DNA from: Trichoplax adhaerens
Lineage: Eukaryota; Placozoa; Uniplacotomia; Trichoplacea; Trichoplacidae
DNA: 64,000 bases
Direction: 5' to 3'
Assembly: GCF_000150275.1 (NCBI RefSeq)
Contig: NW_002060951.1
Location: 962,552 to 1,026,551 of the forward strand
The notes beneath the pieces were generated by a model. That model saw only the letters and a list, made by a program, of their open reading frames with translations, was not told the origin of the DNA and searched no databases. Positions 13,701 to 26,700 of the stretch are shown piece after piece (within the stretch, counting starts at the first letter, position 1; the number at the start of each line of letters is the position of its first letter). The position numbers and the translations under genes are program-made.

Positions 13701-14347
13701 ATACAACAAGTAACAAGTGAAGTTAAGTTCAAAGGTTTTGTAATTGGGAATTGTGTCAATGCATAAAATTGCGGTTGCAATACTGAAACGAAAGTGATCC
13801 ATTGACAAACACAGCACTTTCAACTTTCAAGCAAGTCAACGGTATCATTTGGGTTGGTATCTCTAGCTGACAGTACTTTACTTTAGTGCAAGTATGATTA
13901 TGTTTGATAACACGTTGTGTTTCATTCTTCGTCTAGACAGAGAGAAGAAAGAGTGTGACTGTTACCCACTAGCATATCAAGGCAATGTTGCGTCTGGATA
14001 TGACTATCCATCAAGGCGTTATCGTTACGGTTTGATTCAAGATATTTCTGTCAATGTGATTGCATATGATGGAAGGAAAAGCAGCGTTTACTTCATGACT
14101 CAAACTAGCTAGGCTATGAGGTGGTGGACATAGCTAAGTGATCCTAATTAGCCAACATAGACTGATTGCATTCTTACTCCGAAGGAAACAGCTTCAATTC
14201 TTCAATTTCACCCAAAAACCCAAAGAGAGTGTTCAACTGTTCTACCGTTGCTCCTGGTGATACATTGGTCACTTGGCAAACATGCGTTACTTCCGAGGAG
14301 TCATTAACTGCATCGTTAGCAGTGCTAACCTCGTCTTGGGCAGCCAT
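10759..14347 (-). CDS. SREK1: Splicing regulatory glutamate/lysine-rich protein 1 (two RRMs plus RS domain)
   Basis: Twelve minus-strand exons in order: 14178-14347, 13514-13647, 13284-13339, 12820-12966, 12635-12723, 12406-12492, 12157-12287, 12043-12070, 11855-11959, 11350-11727, 11154-11225, 10759-11050. The product is 562 residues. RRM1 is at about 19-100 (VCQVTNVSPGATVEQLNTLF, KVCFVKYKD). A conserved linker with PPPLPGNQDPAKIDEIRR leads into RRM2 at about 160-235 (TIYVGNLNSK, FAFIEYSEK, LKINYSKNAIVKP). Then come long RS/RD/RE tracts at about 290-470 and a Lys/Glu-rich tail. Human SREK1 (SRrp86) has the same order and near-identical RRM2 linker; it modulates SR-protein activity in alternative splicing. 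The start ATG 14347 has no competing upstream start. The gene is head-to-head with ARL16 across a 0.9-kb repeat-rich spacer. SRSF11 shares RRM1 but lacks this RRM2 linker. Confidence 0.96.
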
Positions 14348-15245
14348 GGCGGACGAAAGTTGAAAATGCTGTAGAAAACGCTTTGACTGAACTGGAAAGA
14401 GTCCTCCAAGGTAGTCCAGTCCAGTCCAGTACACTGTACTGTACTTTACAGTACTTACACTGTAAAAAGAAAGGAATGACTGCGCAGTACAGTACTGTAC
14501 CGTACTGTACTGCTTGAAACACGTGGTCGTTCAAATACGGTCCAATAGGGTACAGTACAGAGCAGAACTGGTTACAGTACTGTACTGTACTGTACACTGT
14601 ACACTGTACTGTATGTACTGTACAGTACTGTACACTGGACATTGTTTTTCAAGCGTCAAGTCCTATCCAGTACAGTACTGTACAGAGCAGTATTGGTTAC
14701 AGTACTTCACACTGTACACTGTACTGTACAGTATGGCTTCAAACCGTACTGTACTGTACTGTACAGTACGGATTAAAACCGTGGTTGTTTTTCAAGTGAT
14801 AAGTCCAATACAGTACAGTACAGTACAGTACAGAGCAGTACTAGTTACAGTACTGTAAACTGTACACTGTACAGTATGGCTTAAAAACGTCCTTGTTTTT
14901 CAAGCGTCAAGTGATGATTTCCCATTGCCACAAAAGGAAAACCTATCCGCTAAAACTCAACTTGCAGTGGCATCGTAGCGGTAAAAGGAAAGAAAATTTG
15001 GAGTGTCCTGTACGGTACAGTTCATAGCAATTTCTTGCATCTTTATAACACAGTGCGAGATCGATATTTTCTACGTACTTGAAACGTTCAGTTTAGTCAC
15101 ATGAACGACTACAGTGTACAGTATAAGAAAACCTACAGTACAGTACATGACAGTACGTACTGTAGATACGGGCGTAAAAGAAAGATAAACTGTCTGCACA
15201 ACCGCATTAGGCTTCAGTCCTAAACTACTGACACCATCGTTGGAA
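14348..15245. other. Head-to-head promoter region of SREK1 and ARL16
   Basis: About 0.9 kb separates two divergent start codons. Any promoter must lie in or beside the GTAC repeat array at 14405-14915 or the less repetitive part at 14916-15245. No canonical TATA or CCAAT box was convincing. Short open frames at 14325-14642 (-) and 14514-14858 (+) are repeat translation and not genes. Confidence 0.55.
14405..14915. repeat. Tandem repeat array rich in GTACTGTAC palindromes
   Basis: Dozens of overlapping TACAGTACTGTA-type words are organised in a higher-order unit. The unit carries the landmarks cagagcag, ggttacagtact, gtacactgtact, agtatggctt, and ttgtttttcaagcgtcaagt. Copies of the cagagcag landmark fall near 14559, 14685 and 14831, giving periods of about 125 and 147. 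Both strands read almost the same, so single strands could fold into long hairpins. A shorter outlier cluster is at 15110-15165. Confidence 0.85.
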
Positions 15246-16860
15246 ATGTTGTTACTAGGTAACCAAAATTCGGGAAAGAGCTTGCTGCTGAAACGATTGC
15301 AAGGTTAGTCTACGATATCGCTGGATTGTATATTGTTATCAACTGCTAATACACATAGCATAAGGCATTAGTACCTAAAGCCATATCAACACCAAGTGCC
15401 ACACATGGTGTATTGCCATTATAACGAGTCTTTACTGTGTCGATATTACATACATTTTGCTTTGAAAGTACTCCATCATGGACTGTACATACAGTAAGAG
15501 AGAAAGATTAAAACTCTACTATTGCATCTGACTTGTGATCGTAACGCTATCAGCGGTACTACATTACTAGTGATTCATGCATCAACCATTGATGTTATTT
15601 TATGCCAACTACAGTATATAAAAAGATTTTGTAAACGATCAATCAAACATATTAAAATCATGCTTGATGTCTAGACAACAACAGTATATATCAATACAGT
15701 ACAAGTGGATGCCTAATGTCAATGTGTTGAATATACATATCTTGCTACTACTATAGTAGCAGTTAAAAGGATAGAAACAGTTTAGTTTAGCCAATGCTCC
15801 ATGATATTCGACCCAACAAATAGAAAGCAGTATGCTATCAATCTTGATTGTAATTAAACCTTTAAAAACTTCTAGATGTCACTTTTGGTAGAGAGATTCT
15901 ACTCAACTTACGCAAGGAAATTCCTTCAACTATACCAACGGTATCTTACCTTAGGATATAAACAACTTATACTAAAATTGGATCATTTCAACAATGACGT
16001 TATATCTAGAGAGAGTTGAATTATGAATCTTCTTCATAGATTGGCACGAATTTAGCAACTATACATGTTACTAAGAAAAAGTCAGTAACTATTCGAGAAT
16101 TAGGTGGAAAGATGAGCCCCATTTGGCCTAGCTACTATAAATCCGAAAAGAATATTATGGTATTTTGATATCCATATCAATTTTGCAGATATCAAGTGAT
16201 TACTAATTATCTCCACCCTGCATAATGATAATGACGTAGTTAATAAACTAGATTTTTACTAGCTCCTGTTAGTGTACATGTATCTATTAATTTACTGTGG
16301 AAATGAAAATTTCTTTCAATCATTAATTTTGCACATTATACGAATTACATCACCTACATACGCTCTTTCGACTTATTTGATAGATCAATTAGTTAAGATG
16401 TTTTATCTAGCGTGTTAATGTGTTCATTTATTCTACTTAATAGTTTATGATTGATACTAGTGACAGAACACAGAGTTCATCTGCTGTTTGTTTACTACTA
16501 AGTATGTTAGCCGACGATGACATGGAGTCGAAAAATATTCTTATTCTCCTTAATAAAATGTAGGTATTAACTAGAATAGTTGACGACGATATCTTCATCA
16601 CCTTGAGTGAAATACATCAAACAACTTTAAAATATAGTATTGGTATTTGCTTAAATTCCCTAAATATTCCTTAATCTTTTTCACTCAATTCTAGGGATAT
16701 CAGTAACGCAATGACACAAAGAGAAGTCGACACAATTTTTAGGCTGAACGATATCATTTCCTATGCGAAGCAAAAGATTACCGTTTTAGATTGTAGCCTC
16801 ATCACTGGCGATGGACTGATGAATGTAATATCATGGCTTAGTCAATCAAATCTTGATTAA
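15246..16860 (+). CDS. ARL16: ADP-ribosylation factor-like small GTPase ARL16
   Basis: Five exons: 15246-15303, 15876-15940, 16040-16159, 16444-16559, 16695-16860; all GT-AG, 174 residues. The protein opens directly on the P-loop (GNQNSGKS at 5-12), as in the short human ARL16 form. Switch I is about IPTIGTNLATI and the switch-II equivalent is IRELGGKMSPIW, where the usual DxxG Asp is absent, as in human ARL16. Strand 4 reads FMIDTSDRTQ. The guanine-specificity motif NKMD is assembled across the last intron. There is no N-terminal Gly for myristoylation. ARL16 acts in ciliary protein export and in innate immune signalling in mammals; only the GTPase identity is read here. Its neighbour SREK1 is head-to-head and SGTA is convergent. 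Confidence 0.92.
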
Positions 16861-17737
16861 CTGTATAAAGTAACGAATTTTTTATAGTATTTATCAATTT
16901 TGAAACACAATATCAAGTATTGAATGCATACTATTTCGGCATATCATGTACAATAAGCTATGAATAGCATGATCAAATTCACGTCTATTATGTATCATTA
17001 CAATACAAAATAATATAAATATTTTACTTAGAGAAATGAATCTTTTAATTACAAGTAAACCTCCGATAGTGACCTTGCTCAATATTATTTATCAATTATC
17101 AATTAAAGACAGGAATAACGAAATTTTCTCCAGATTCATCACAATGTATAGCAGGAGTAGTTAAAGACTTGATTCAAAGACAAATGGAAATAGCATTAAT
17201 GAAATAAACTAAATTGCATCTTATTTGATAATATAGTGCTGTATCAATAAATTGTCACATAACATAATTTGTATTATTTATATACGACATGAATAATTCG
17301 CTAAATCCATAGCAAGTCTACTAGGTAGTCTAATAAACCTATACAGCATCATTCTCAATATTTATAAGTAGTGGCAAAATTATTCACGAACTGGGTGATA
17401 GCTTGCCCATGTCCAGAAAAATATACATCATCACGCATTATACTTCTCATCCATGGCAATATTTAGAAAAATTTCAAGTTAGACCTATATCAAACGTTAT
17501 GGGTACTGTACATAATCGAAATATTTCCATATGAGAAATAATGTGACAACAACTGTAGAATATTCTGTCACAAACCAAATACTTTACAAATATTTCCAAA
17601 CAATGGACGTATAATAGAGAAATAACGTACTCAGAAATTTGAAATATGTAGCAATGATAAATATATATTTTGATTACTAGAAAGACTGACTACAATTGCG
17701 ATCAACATAATTTTAAGCGTAACTGAATAATTTTATT
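16861..17737. other. Convergent spacer between ARL16 and SGTA
   Basis: AT-rich DNA that should contain the 3' UTRs of both neighbours. No exon, repeat or RNA gene was recognised. The 62-codon minus-strand frame at 16894-17082 has no support. Confidence 0.5.
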
Positions 17738-20700
17738 TTATTCGGAATCTTTCTTGAATTTTTCCTTTAATTCTCCAACTAATTCTGGATTTTCATTGGC
17801 CATGCGCTGTCCCCTAGAAGTGCAACGTAGATGTACACACGAAAATAATTAAACATACATAATCATGCTACATTCCAATTCTTGACAATATAGATAGATC
17901 TCACATTGAACGTAAGCCATCTAGTCCTCCTCCTTGAAATGCACCCGAAACCCTGTACATCAAAATTTACAAGTAAGTAAGTATAAGCTGTACTATCATT
18001 TACTACTAATCACACTAACATATTCATCATTTGAGGATCGTTCATCATCTGCATTGCCTATCAAATAAAAAAGATAATAATGAGTTTAAATATCTCTTAT
18101 CTATCATTTTCTGAAAATTTTGCTATCTACTAAAAGATCAAACATGTCATCCTACGTTTTGTAACTTACCATATTCATAATATTCGGATTAGAAAATAAT
18201 GAACCGAAATTAAGATTGTTCATGTTTGGAATGCCTATGTTAAAGTATTTATATTATAAAAAAGTTATACCATGGCAGATATAATTAAATTGAGTTTTCA
18301 GTGAGAATTGCGGTACTTCATTTTATTTTATATGTTATTAAAGATCGCATTATAGATAGACTCACCTGATGGCTGAGCTCCAGGTTGATTTTGATTTTGG
18401 GACGCGCTGTCAGTCTTTTTAATACAACGCATAAATAAATTTTTATATTAAATACTGGCAAGTTTATGCAATATTTCTTATAGAGATGTTAACTCACATA
18501 CCTGATTAGTATTAGAATTATTTGCATTAGCAGTCTGCTGGGCTTCACTTGATTGTGTCCCTTGCGGATGACGGGTATCTCCACCGGGAGTAGCATTCTG
18601 AGAAGAAGCTCCTCTTTCTTCTCTCATTGTTGACGCTGAGTTATCGGGAGTCGGTTCCGTTCTTTTTTCGCTCTCGAGTACACGCACCGAATGCTGTAAT
18701 GCCTCCAGATAGCTTTGATTTTGCGGCTCAAGCTCATGCGCCTGCATACCCGAAAAATACGGAAAGAATAAGATCAGCAATAATTACAAAAATAATGTAT
18801 TTTCCATAGACTTATATTGAAGTAATTAAATCAGAATTAAATTAAAGTTTGCTAATAAAAAAGCAATGATATGCCGTAATTATTTTGCATCTAAAATATA
18901 ATCATTATGCTTTATAGATATTTGCTCAGTGCCAGTGTTATCTTACTTTACGAAAATTTTTTTCTGCACTTTCATATCTATGAAGATTGCTTTGTGCCAC
19001 TCTATTCAACAGAGGAATCCAAAAATTTACCACGATCATGTCATACACATAGATTATCATCATTCCAACTTTATAACATTAAAAATATTAGTTATCACAT
19101 TTCAGCGATTATCAACTACAGATATGAGTAAAATTAACTTACCCTAATCGCCAAAATGCTCTGCTATACTTCGGATTTAATGTGATGCTTTTCTTACAAT
19201 CAGCTTCAGCTGCATCAAATCTACTAATCTTAATGTACGCAGCAGCCCTTTTAAATTGTTAGAATAAACCTTTAATCCTCTATCTAATAATATAATTTTA
19301 AGTCTTTCGTTTTAAAAATGATACAAATGTCGTCTATCCTTACCTATTGCAGTAATAAATAGCATTATTTGGACATAAGTCAATAGCATCAGAATAGCTT
19401 CGAATGGCTGGTTCAAATTTTTCAGCTCTAATAAAGTCATTTCCTGATGAATATAATGGCATGAAAGCATTAATTTATAGTATACCAAAAGTGACATTAA
19501 TCTATGCCGGTTAATAGATTTATTACGTAATCATCTTGTACAGTTTGTTTTACGTTAGTATTTTATTGTTGTATGCACAAGAAGGTAATCAATTTTTAGT
19601 TTCAGTGAAAATAAAAGTTGTGATTAAATCAATATTATATTATAATCATTATTATTTTCTATACTACAGTTTCGCTATTTCTATCATCATGCTATACTGT
19701 TCTAGCAGGATAAAAGATGAACATTTTTCAAAGAGTAAATCCAGAAATGCTTCAAGTTATGTAAATCAATTATGACCTAATCTGCATCAAAGAATTTCTA
19801 TAAACATTAACTCCTTATCCCAAAAACGCATAGGACTTTTCATCATTCCTTATTTACCTTCATTTTTCAACTGTTCTGCTGTATCGATTTTAGTTTTCTC
19901 ACTTCCATTGTCAGAGACACCAAAATAACCCTACGGTAGAATTTGAATTGACGAGTTATCATTTACTAATGCTACAAATTGCTTATACGCAGCTACAAAC
20001 GGATGCTATGATGCTCTATCGAGTGGACGAATCAGTCTTTCTAAAAATTAACTCATTACTCTTACAATGACTAAAGTAGTGTAGATCGTATTGCAATTTT
20101 GAAACTTTGATGCTCCGTATAAGTACTGTGATCCGCGGCATGATCGATAAACAGTGCTTTCTTAATTAATGCAATACACATCTAGCTTTATTCACAAATC
20201 AAATGTACAATATAGCTGGTCATATTTGCTACAAGCTGCTCAATAAACAGAAGCGTGCTAGCCAACATTTGTAAAGTGACGATTAGTTACATTAAAGACA
20301 TTTCGAGCAGAGTATAGGGTGTCGTCATCTCGTCATAAGAGAAAATTAGTGCCCTACTATACAGTGAGGCATGATGAGTACGTGATAATCTATCATACAT
20401 GTAGCTAGTCTATGTCAGATTTTCAGATGGAATATTAGAAAAGTACTTACCAATGCTCTTGCTGAAGAAAAGATATCCCTGAGTTTGGGTTGGCAACTGA
20501 ATTGAGCGGTACCTTGATCATAGTCGACATTGTACACAGCCTGGAGACAATCAGTGGCCACTATAAGGAATCAAATTAAATAGGATAAGCGGTGTTAACT
20601 ATAATCTTTCTATTCTTCTTAGACATTTTAGCCTATCGTGCCATGAATAAGACAACGATCTCGTCTGATCTCTGTACTGTACTATACCCTGTACCTTGTA

Positions 20701-21065
20701 GATCAAACACGTATTGATACAGCACTAGTTATTATTATTATTAGACTGAACATACACCTTGAAGAACTTTAATCTTGAATCAAATTGAATAGGATAAACG
20801 GTATTAACTATAATCTTTCTATTCTTCTTAGACATTTTAGCCTATCGTGCCATGAATTAAGACAACGATCTCGTCTGATCTCTGTACTGTACTATACCCT
20901 GTACCTTGTAGATCAAACACGTATTGATACAGCACTAGATTATTATTATTACACTGGACATACACCTTGAAGACTTTCTATTTCGGCATCCGAGTGCTTC
21001 CCTCGTTCTATTTCCTCTTTTAAGTACTGCACGATAGCGAAAGGCAAACTGATGACAGTAGACAT
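17738..21065 (-). CDS. SGTA: Small glutamine-rich TPR co-chaperone
   Basis: Twelve minus-strand exons: 20966-21065, 20451-20560, 19858-19930, 19344-19443, 19143-19247, 18947-19001, 18502-18741, 18366-18414, 18170-18234, 18020-18057, 17905-17952, 17738-17813. The product is 352 residues. The N-terminal dimerisation domain (FAIVQYLKEEIERG, ATDCLQAVYNVD) binds the GET4/UBL4A machinery in other animals. Three TPR units at about 90-205 (FEPAIRSYSDAIDLCPNNA, YIKISRFDAAEADC, HRYESAEKNFRKAHELEPQN) form the HSP70/HSP90 carboxylate clamp. A long Ser/Gln/Asn linker follows, then the Met/Asn-rich client-binding region (MNNLNFGSLFSNPNIM, AMQMMNDPQMM) and the ending QRMANENPELVGELK. SGTA receives tail-anchored proteins in the cytosol. 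Exon 6 is only 55 bases and completes TPR3. Intron 1 carries a tandem duplication that copies the exon-1 splice donor. SGTB is the only serious alternative name. Confidence 0.93.
20568..20985. repeat. Two-copy tandem duplication, unit 209 bases, inside SGTA intron 1
   Basis: Copy A runs 20568-20776 and copy B 20777-20985, both beginning gaatcaaatt and over 90% alike by eye. Copy B reaches into exon 1 of SGTA (real donor at 20965/20966). Copy A therefore carries a second version of the exon-1 end and its donor (cttcaag|gtgtatg on the minus strand) near 20755-20765. The copy is nearly intact, so the event looks recent. Confidence 0.9.
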
Positions 21066-23711
21066 AACTTTTTTACGATGAGAACAGTATAACGATGTTA
21101 AAAGGTTGAAAATTTCTTCTTGACAAAATTATTATAGTAATAATAATCAACTCTCCGCTAGCCTAGGACAGCCACAATACTAAATACTTCCTTTGCTATA
21201 GCAAAAGTCGAACGTCTAGAAATACGCCTGCGCAGTCGTGTTTCTTGCAGTCAAATTGGCCTGAGTATTGACGTCATTTATTAACGTTAGTGAACTTTAA
21301 TCATACTGGAATATCACTTACGATTTCGGCTTATATGTTCATTTTCTCTACGTTATAAATCGATATTTACTACGAGAAAGAGTTTACTTAAAGCTATTAC
21401 AAGAAAATGACCACTACGAATTGACTATCAGGTCTGCCCTCTCTGTATCTGCAGTACCTACAGGCTTACTGTACCCTCCAACTCTAAATTGGGTAATTAT
21501 AGCGATCTCACATCGTCAGAATAAGACGATAAATCTGTAGTTATAACCAGAGTTGCGATATAGTTTTACTACAATGACAAGCATGCAAACTAGGATGATA
21601 TAGTTTCCGTCAGCAATCCTACGCGTATTCATATTGCTAAAGTCATCGTTTCAGTGCATGGTGAAAATCAGGTTAAAATAAATGAAATAAAATGAAATTA
21701 ATTGGATCTGGCTTATAATAATAAGATAATCACAACTGTTCAATCGAAATACATCATTGGATAGTAATTTCTTGCATGGACTATTTAATGATGGCACGCT
21801 AATAGATCAATACATGCTTAGCCTTGCAACATTATTGAAATAGAGTAATAAATATGCAGTGATTTTCATAATAATTTAGGACCCCCGTTGCATTAGAAAT
21901 AGAAAAATGATACAGTTTTTATACTACTAGTATGACCAGATAATACTTTATTCCATCGTTTTTACATATGATGATGTTATTATCACCATCTACGTAGACC
22001 TATTTATTCTTTGTATGACAATCTTGTGTTTTCTTCTTTAAAATAAGAAAATTCTGATAGCGGAAATAATCTATACTACTACTGTAATAACTACTTATGG
22101 ATTGTATAATTATGTAACTTTAAATATAAGTTTACCGAGAAATATGATGGAGATTGGCCGAAAATTGATACTTGAAAACAAGGATCAAGATGCCCATTTT
22201 CCTCCAGCTTTTTAATCGATATTTTTAATTACAAAGAAATACTTCTCACCGTTGAGCTAGTAATAATGATGATGGACTGCAACTTCGATACGCTATTAGT
22301 TATTTATTCGTCAGATACATCAACATCGTTTTTAATACATTTGTTTTCCAGAAGGTAGAATATTTTAAGCTTTTGTAATGCTGTCATTTATCTACCTTGT
22401 CTGTATGGCTTATAGGTAAGATAGATTTGTACAGTCTGTTTTGGTAATTGATTGTTTATTTGCTATCTCTCGTAAAATAATCCAAACAAAAGGTAATTTT
22501 TAATTTAGTTGGGCTCAGGTCAACATCAATGTTGGCATCACATCGGCATTGATTCGGTTAAATTTGTCTATTTTTATATACAAATAATAATACATACAGC
22601 GCGTCCTAAACCTTGCCGTAAAGCCAATTTATAGTAAGGAAATTGTCAATTAAACCTACCGGATGATTCATGGCGATTGTAAAATGATCACTTCCTCTAT
22701 CTTGTTCCTTGTGTTGTTTTATTATTTATTATATTGTATAGCTAGTAGTCCTATCGGATATCGATCTTGCTATACTTATTACACTAAATGAAATTAATTT
22801 AGCGGACCATGTCGAAATCTCATTCAACGACTGTTGAAAATCTACCTTCTAATTTTCCGTAGATATTTATTTCAGTAGTCCCTGAGATTTCAATTTTTAA
22901 AGTCGAATTTGTCTGTTTTAATCAATACGCATACAGATGAATAAAATGAGTGTGCTAAATCTTACCGTAAAGGCGTACTGTAGATCCACTTCGGAATGAG
23001 GAAATTGTTTAATTAGCTATACTGTATACAAGTACTACAATACTACACACTAGGCTGATTCAGAATCACGCTAACTAGTAAACTGAACAGCAGTCTGCAA
23101 AATGAGCCAATCACAAATTCCTGATAATCGAGTATGCCGAATATATAACATGCAACAAGATAACGTAAGTAGATTCTGTTTAACTTGAACTTGAGCTCTC
23201 AAATCTTAATTTCTTAGAAGTAGCAATACAGCGATGTTTTATATTAAATGTCCTGAGTCTACATCACCAATTCAGACGGCAAATAATCAGGGAAGAATAG
23301 GAGTAGATGTGCGAAGTTCAATAATTTACTTGATTATATAAGCATATACTGTATACAAGAGTATATATATATATATATTATACAGAGGTACAGGATACTG
23401 TACAGTACAATATACTTGTTATAAACAGTAACTATCAATTTGCTGATTAATGGCATTAAGATACCAAAAATAAAAATAAATAACGGTATATTCATCTAGC
23501 ATATGCTTCATCAACTGCATCACTGAGGTTAAAATTTAAGGTATAGATATAGTCTCTATTACAACTGCATTCAATAAAAATCTAGACTCTGCTTTACATG
23601 TACGATAATCATAATTACGATATTAACAAGCTTCACATCACTAGGTGCAATATATATATATCTTTGCAATAGCATTATAGTTCTTGAGTGAATTTTAAGC
23701 ATAAAGCTCTA
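21066..23711. other. Intergenic spacer between SGTA and STIL
   Basis: 2.6 kb, largely featureless and AT-rich; it holds the SGTA promoter and the STIL 3' UTR. Two diverged similar stretches lie at about 22560-22665 and 22905-23025 (aatttgtct, cttgccgtaaag/cttaccgtaaag, aggaaattgt, aatta). A (TA)n run is at about 23361-23380. A short exon-like + strand frame at 23102-23164 ends on a perfect GTAAGT donor, with no partner exon found. Confidence 0.5.
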
Positions 23712-26700
23712 CTACATTAATTTCGGTAAATGCTTTAGTCTACTGATATCTAGCACTTTCATATTCGACCTCTTGCTTGACTTTAATGTGTCTTCATTAT
23801 TTGATCTGTCAATAATTTCTATTGATTCTGTAATGGATGCTCTGTAGCGATGACTATTCGGTATCTCATTGACATTGATTGGTGTCTCATGATATTTATG
23901 TTTCTCTAAGTTTTTATCATTAACAGTTAATAGATTATGTTTTTCCATGTAACGCACCGTTGCAAATGACATATTGTTGTCATATTTTAGCGACTGTAAA
24001 GGTCGAAAATGTTTTAAGTATTTCTCGCATATACGTTCAGCTGATGGGACAAGACTGCTGCCTATATTCGTAGATTCATGAGAGCTACTTTCGCAATCGT
24101 CATCTGGAAATTCGTCAAAGGAATAACCTTGAAGACTACAAATGCATAAATGAGCCCATTAATAGATGTTAAGCCAAACGTTATATACAATCTCAATTAA
24201 ATAATACAATATGTGCTTATCTATCATTACACAAATAACTTACAATCTGTTATCGGTAATCTTTCCTACTGTCTTTTTAAAGTTAACTTCATCTTGTCTG
24301 TCCATATCAGGAATTAGGTGCGACATAGATGTAATAGAATTTTCCTTGTCCCATTGCCCGTCCTTACCAGTATTGAATTTCTTCCATTCCTATATTACAA
24401 ATTCAAATTTCCAAACTACTTGTAAGGGTTCTATCCTTTTATACATCATTTCGCGTTACCTACACATATAGTTTTTGTGTGTACAGTACAAGTACAAATA
24501 ATAACCACTCATACCTTCGTAATCTTATGTAACTGTATTTCATGAGTTCTTTCCACAATCAGTTTTGATTCTTCTTTACTACTAGCACTAGCGATCGAAC
24601 TATCTTGACCCTAAAAGAAAGTACAAAATCTGCTACTTAATATCGCGTAAGAACTAAGAAGACAAAATCAATTAAAGCTACACTAACGATTGTTGCTGAT
24701 CCCTGACTACGTTCGGTTTCTGCAATTAGGCTATCAGATTTAGTGCTGGGTAAACTGTGATGAATAATTCTGAAAGACAAAAGGATTCAATAAAAAACTT
24801 CGCTTCGTAAAAATTAAAGCATAAAAATCTCATCAGCTTTAATTGAAGTATTGAAAATAGTATACTCACGAATTGTTGGAATTTTGCTCGATTAACTAAT
24901 AACAAAATATTTAAAAATATTTTAGATTTATTGCTTTTGCAATATTTTGTCTATCTCTTTGCCATATACGAGTATATGTTATATATACATACATATAAAT
25001 ATATGATATGAATTAATATATTACCTTTTCTCCTGCATTGCCTTGATTTATAGATACTTTTCTATTATCAGAATCAGAGTCCGACTGCACTATTGAAGAA
25101 TCATTGCTAAGGCGACCATCACCTTGGCTATCCTGGAAAGAAATATAGCATATAATTTACTACCAGCTCCAAAATATTAGGACTGCATATTCAGTACACT
25201 AGCAGGTGAAGGCATACCATTGATGGCAAGGATTTAGATTTATCGTCTTCAACATTGAAAGATTCATTACCTGCAGTAATACGAAAAGATACACAAAAAC
25301 TCTCATGCGTTGAATCGTAATTCATGTTCCAATATATCACAACATCTTTATATTACCATTTCCGAACGGTACCGCCTTTCTTTCCTCTCCATTCGTCAAC
25401 GCCGTCCAAATCAATTCCTTCCTCTATGACGGAACAAAAACAGAATGAAGTATTCGTATAATGATGAGTGGTACGTATATACAAAACAAATAAAATCATA
25501 TGAATATAATTAATATTAATATTAAGCAACTGGACAAGTCGTACATTTCTAATATCCCTTAATTCTGCTAGTATTTCGGACTCCTCCTTAGCTAGCTGTT
25601 CACGTGCCTATTAATAGACTCTAGTAGTATCATAACTTATACGCCGTAAATGATTGAATTTCAAACTAACTTACCCTTCTTACATGAGCCAGAGCTGAGA
25701 GCTTCTTTAGCTCTGTTTGTGCTAGAGTTTCGTAAGTTTCATTTAATTCATCGCCTACTCCTGCATTTAATGCCTTTGTGGACATATCATCGGCTAACTT
25801 ATCGTCCTTCAATGACTCGATATTTCTGTCCTTCACAACCGAATTTGATTGCTTGACCGTCTGATCTGTATCACACGCTAAATGATTAATTTCTACAACC
25901 GCTGCAGTGTTACTTAAGGATTCTTCTTGGGCTGCCGCTGCTGGATTTCTTAAATCTTTATCAACATTATCATCTTCACTAGCAATTACACCCGGTACCT
26001 CTTGGTCGATACAATCATCAGAATCCGAAGTACACGACGTATCGTCCTCGACTGAAAGACTTAACTCATTCAAGCCGTTAGCTACTTCTTGATCAGGTAA
26101 ACCTTTTATATTCTATTAGATTAATGATATGAATTTAATATAAAAATATCGCGTTAAATATACTAAGAGTTTCTAAGCTGCGCAAAGAACTGAAATTTAC
26201 TCACAAGATAATCTTACCTGAATATCCCTAGAATATGGGGTAGGGGTAGGTCGTGGTTCAGGTGATTTAGAATCTATAAAATCTCGCTTTTCGCCGCTAT
26301 TACTGCGAAAAAATTATGAGATGTTGGCGAAGATTATAAATATTTTAGATAATGTATATCCCATACTTCTAACACACATTAATATTGTTTACGTCAATCG
26401 TCAATACGTTACCTTTCCATTATAAAACTTTCTTTTGCTCTGAGAAAAGCACTATTCATATAATTTGGTACGAGTTGTAAACGCATATACTCGTTTCTAG
26501 TTTTAGCGACCTGTTTATGATCAATTTTAGAATTCATATTAATAACAACATGACTTAAGAAGATTCGTAATAATCCGACAGTTTATATGTAGCGTTACTT
26601 AAAATGTATTGCTAATCAGTAAATACTGCTATTCCAGGTATTAGACTATTCGGTAATATACAGAATCGATTATTAAATACCTTCTCCATGAAAATATCAT

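Noticed and set aside
14325-14858. Open frames of 105 (-) and 114 (+) codons rich in Val-Gln-Tyr and Thr-Val-Leu repeats.
   Set aside because: They are translations of the GTAC repeat array on both strands; the minus one overlaps the SREK1 start in another frame.
16160-16230. An apparent in-frame stop in ARL16, where a stretch after exon 3 reads like SSDY-stop-LSPPC, hinting at a pseudogene.
   Set aside because: A better exon exists at 16444-16559 (FMIDTSDRTQ...NKM) that matches ARL16 continuously and keeps phase; the resemblance in the intron is coincidence.
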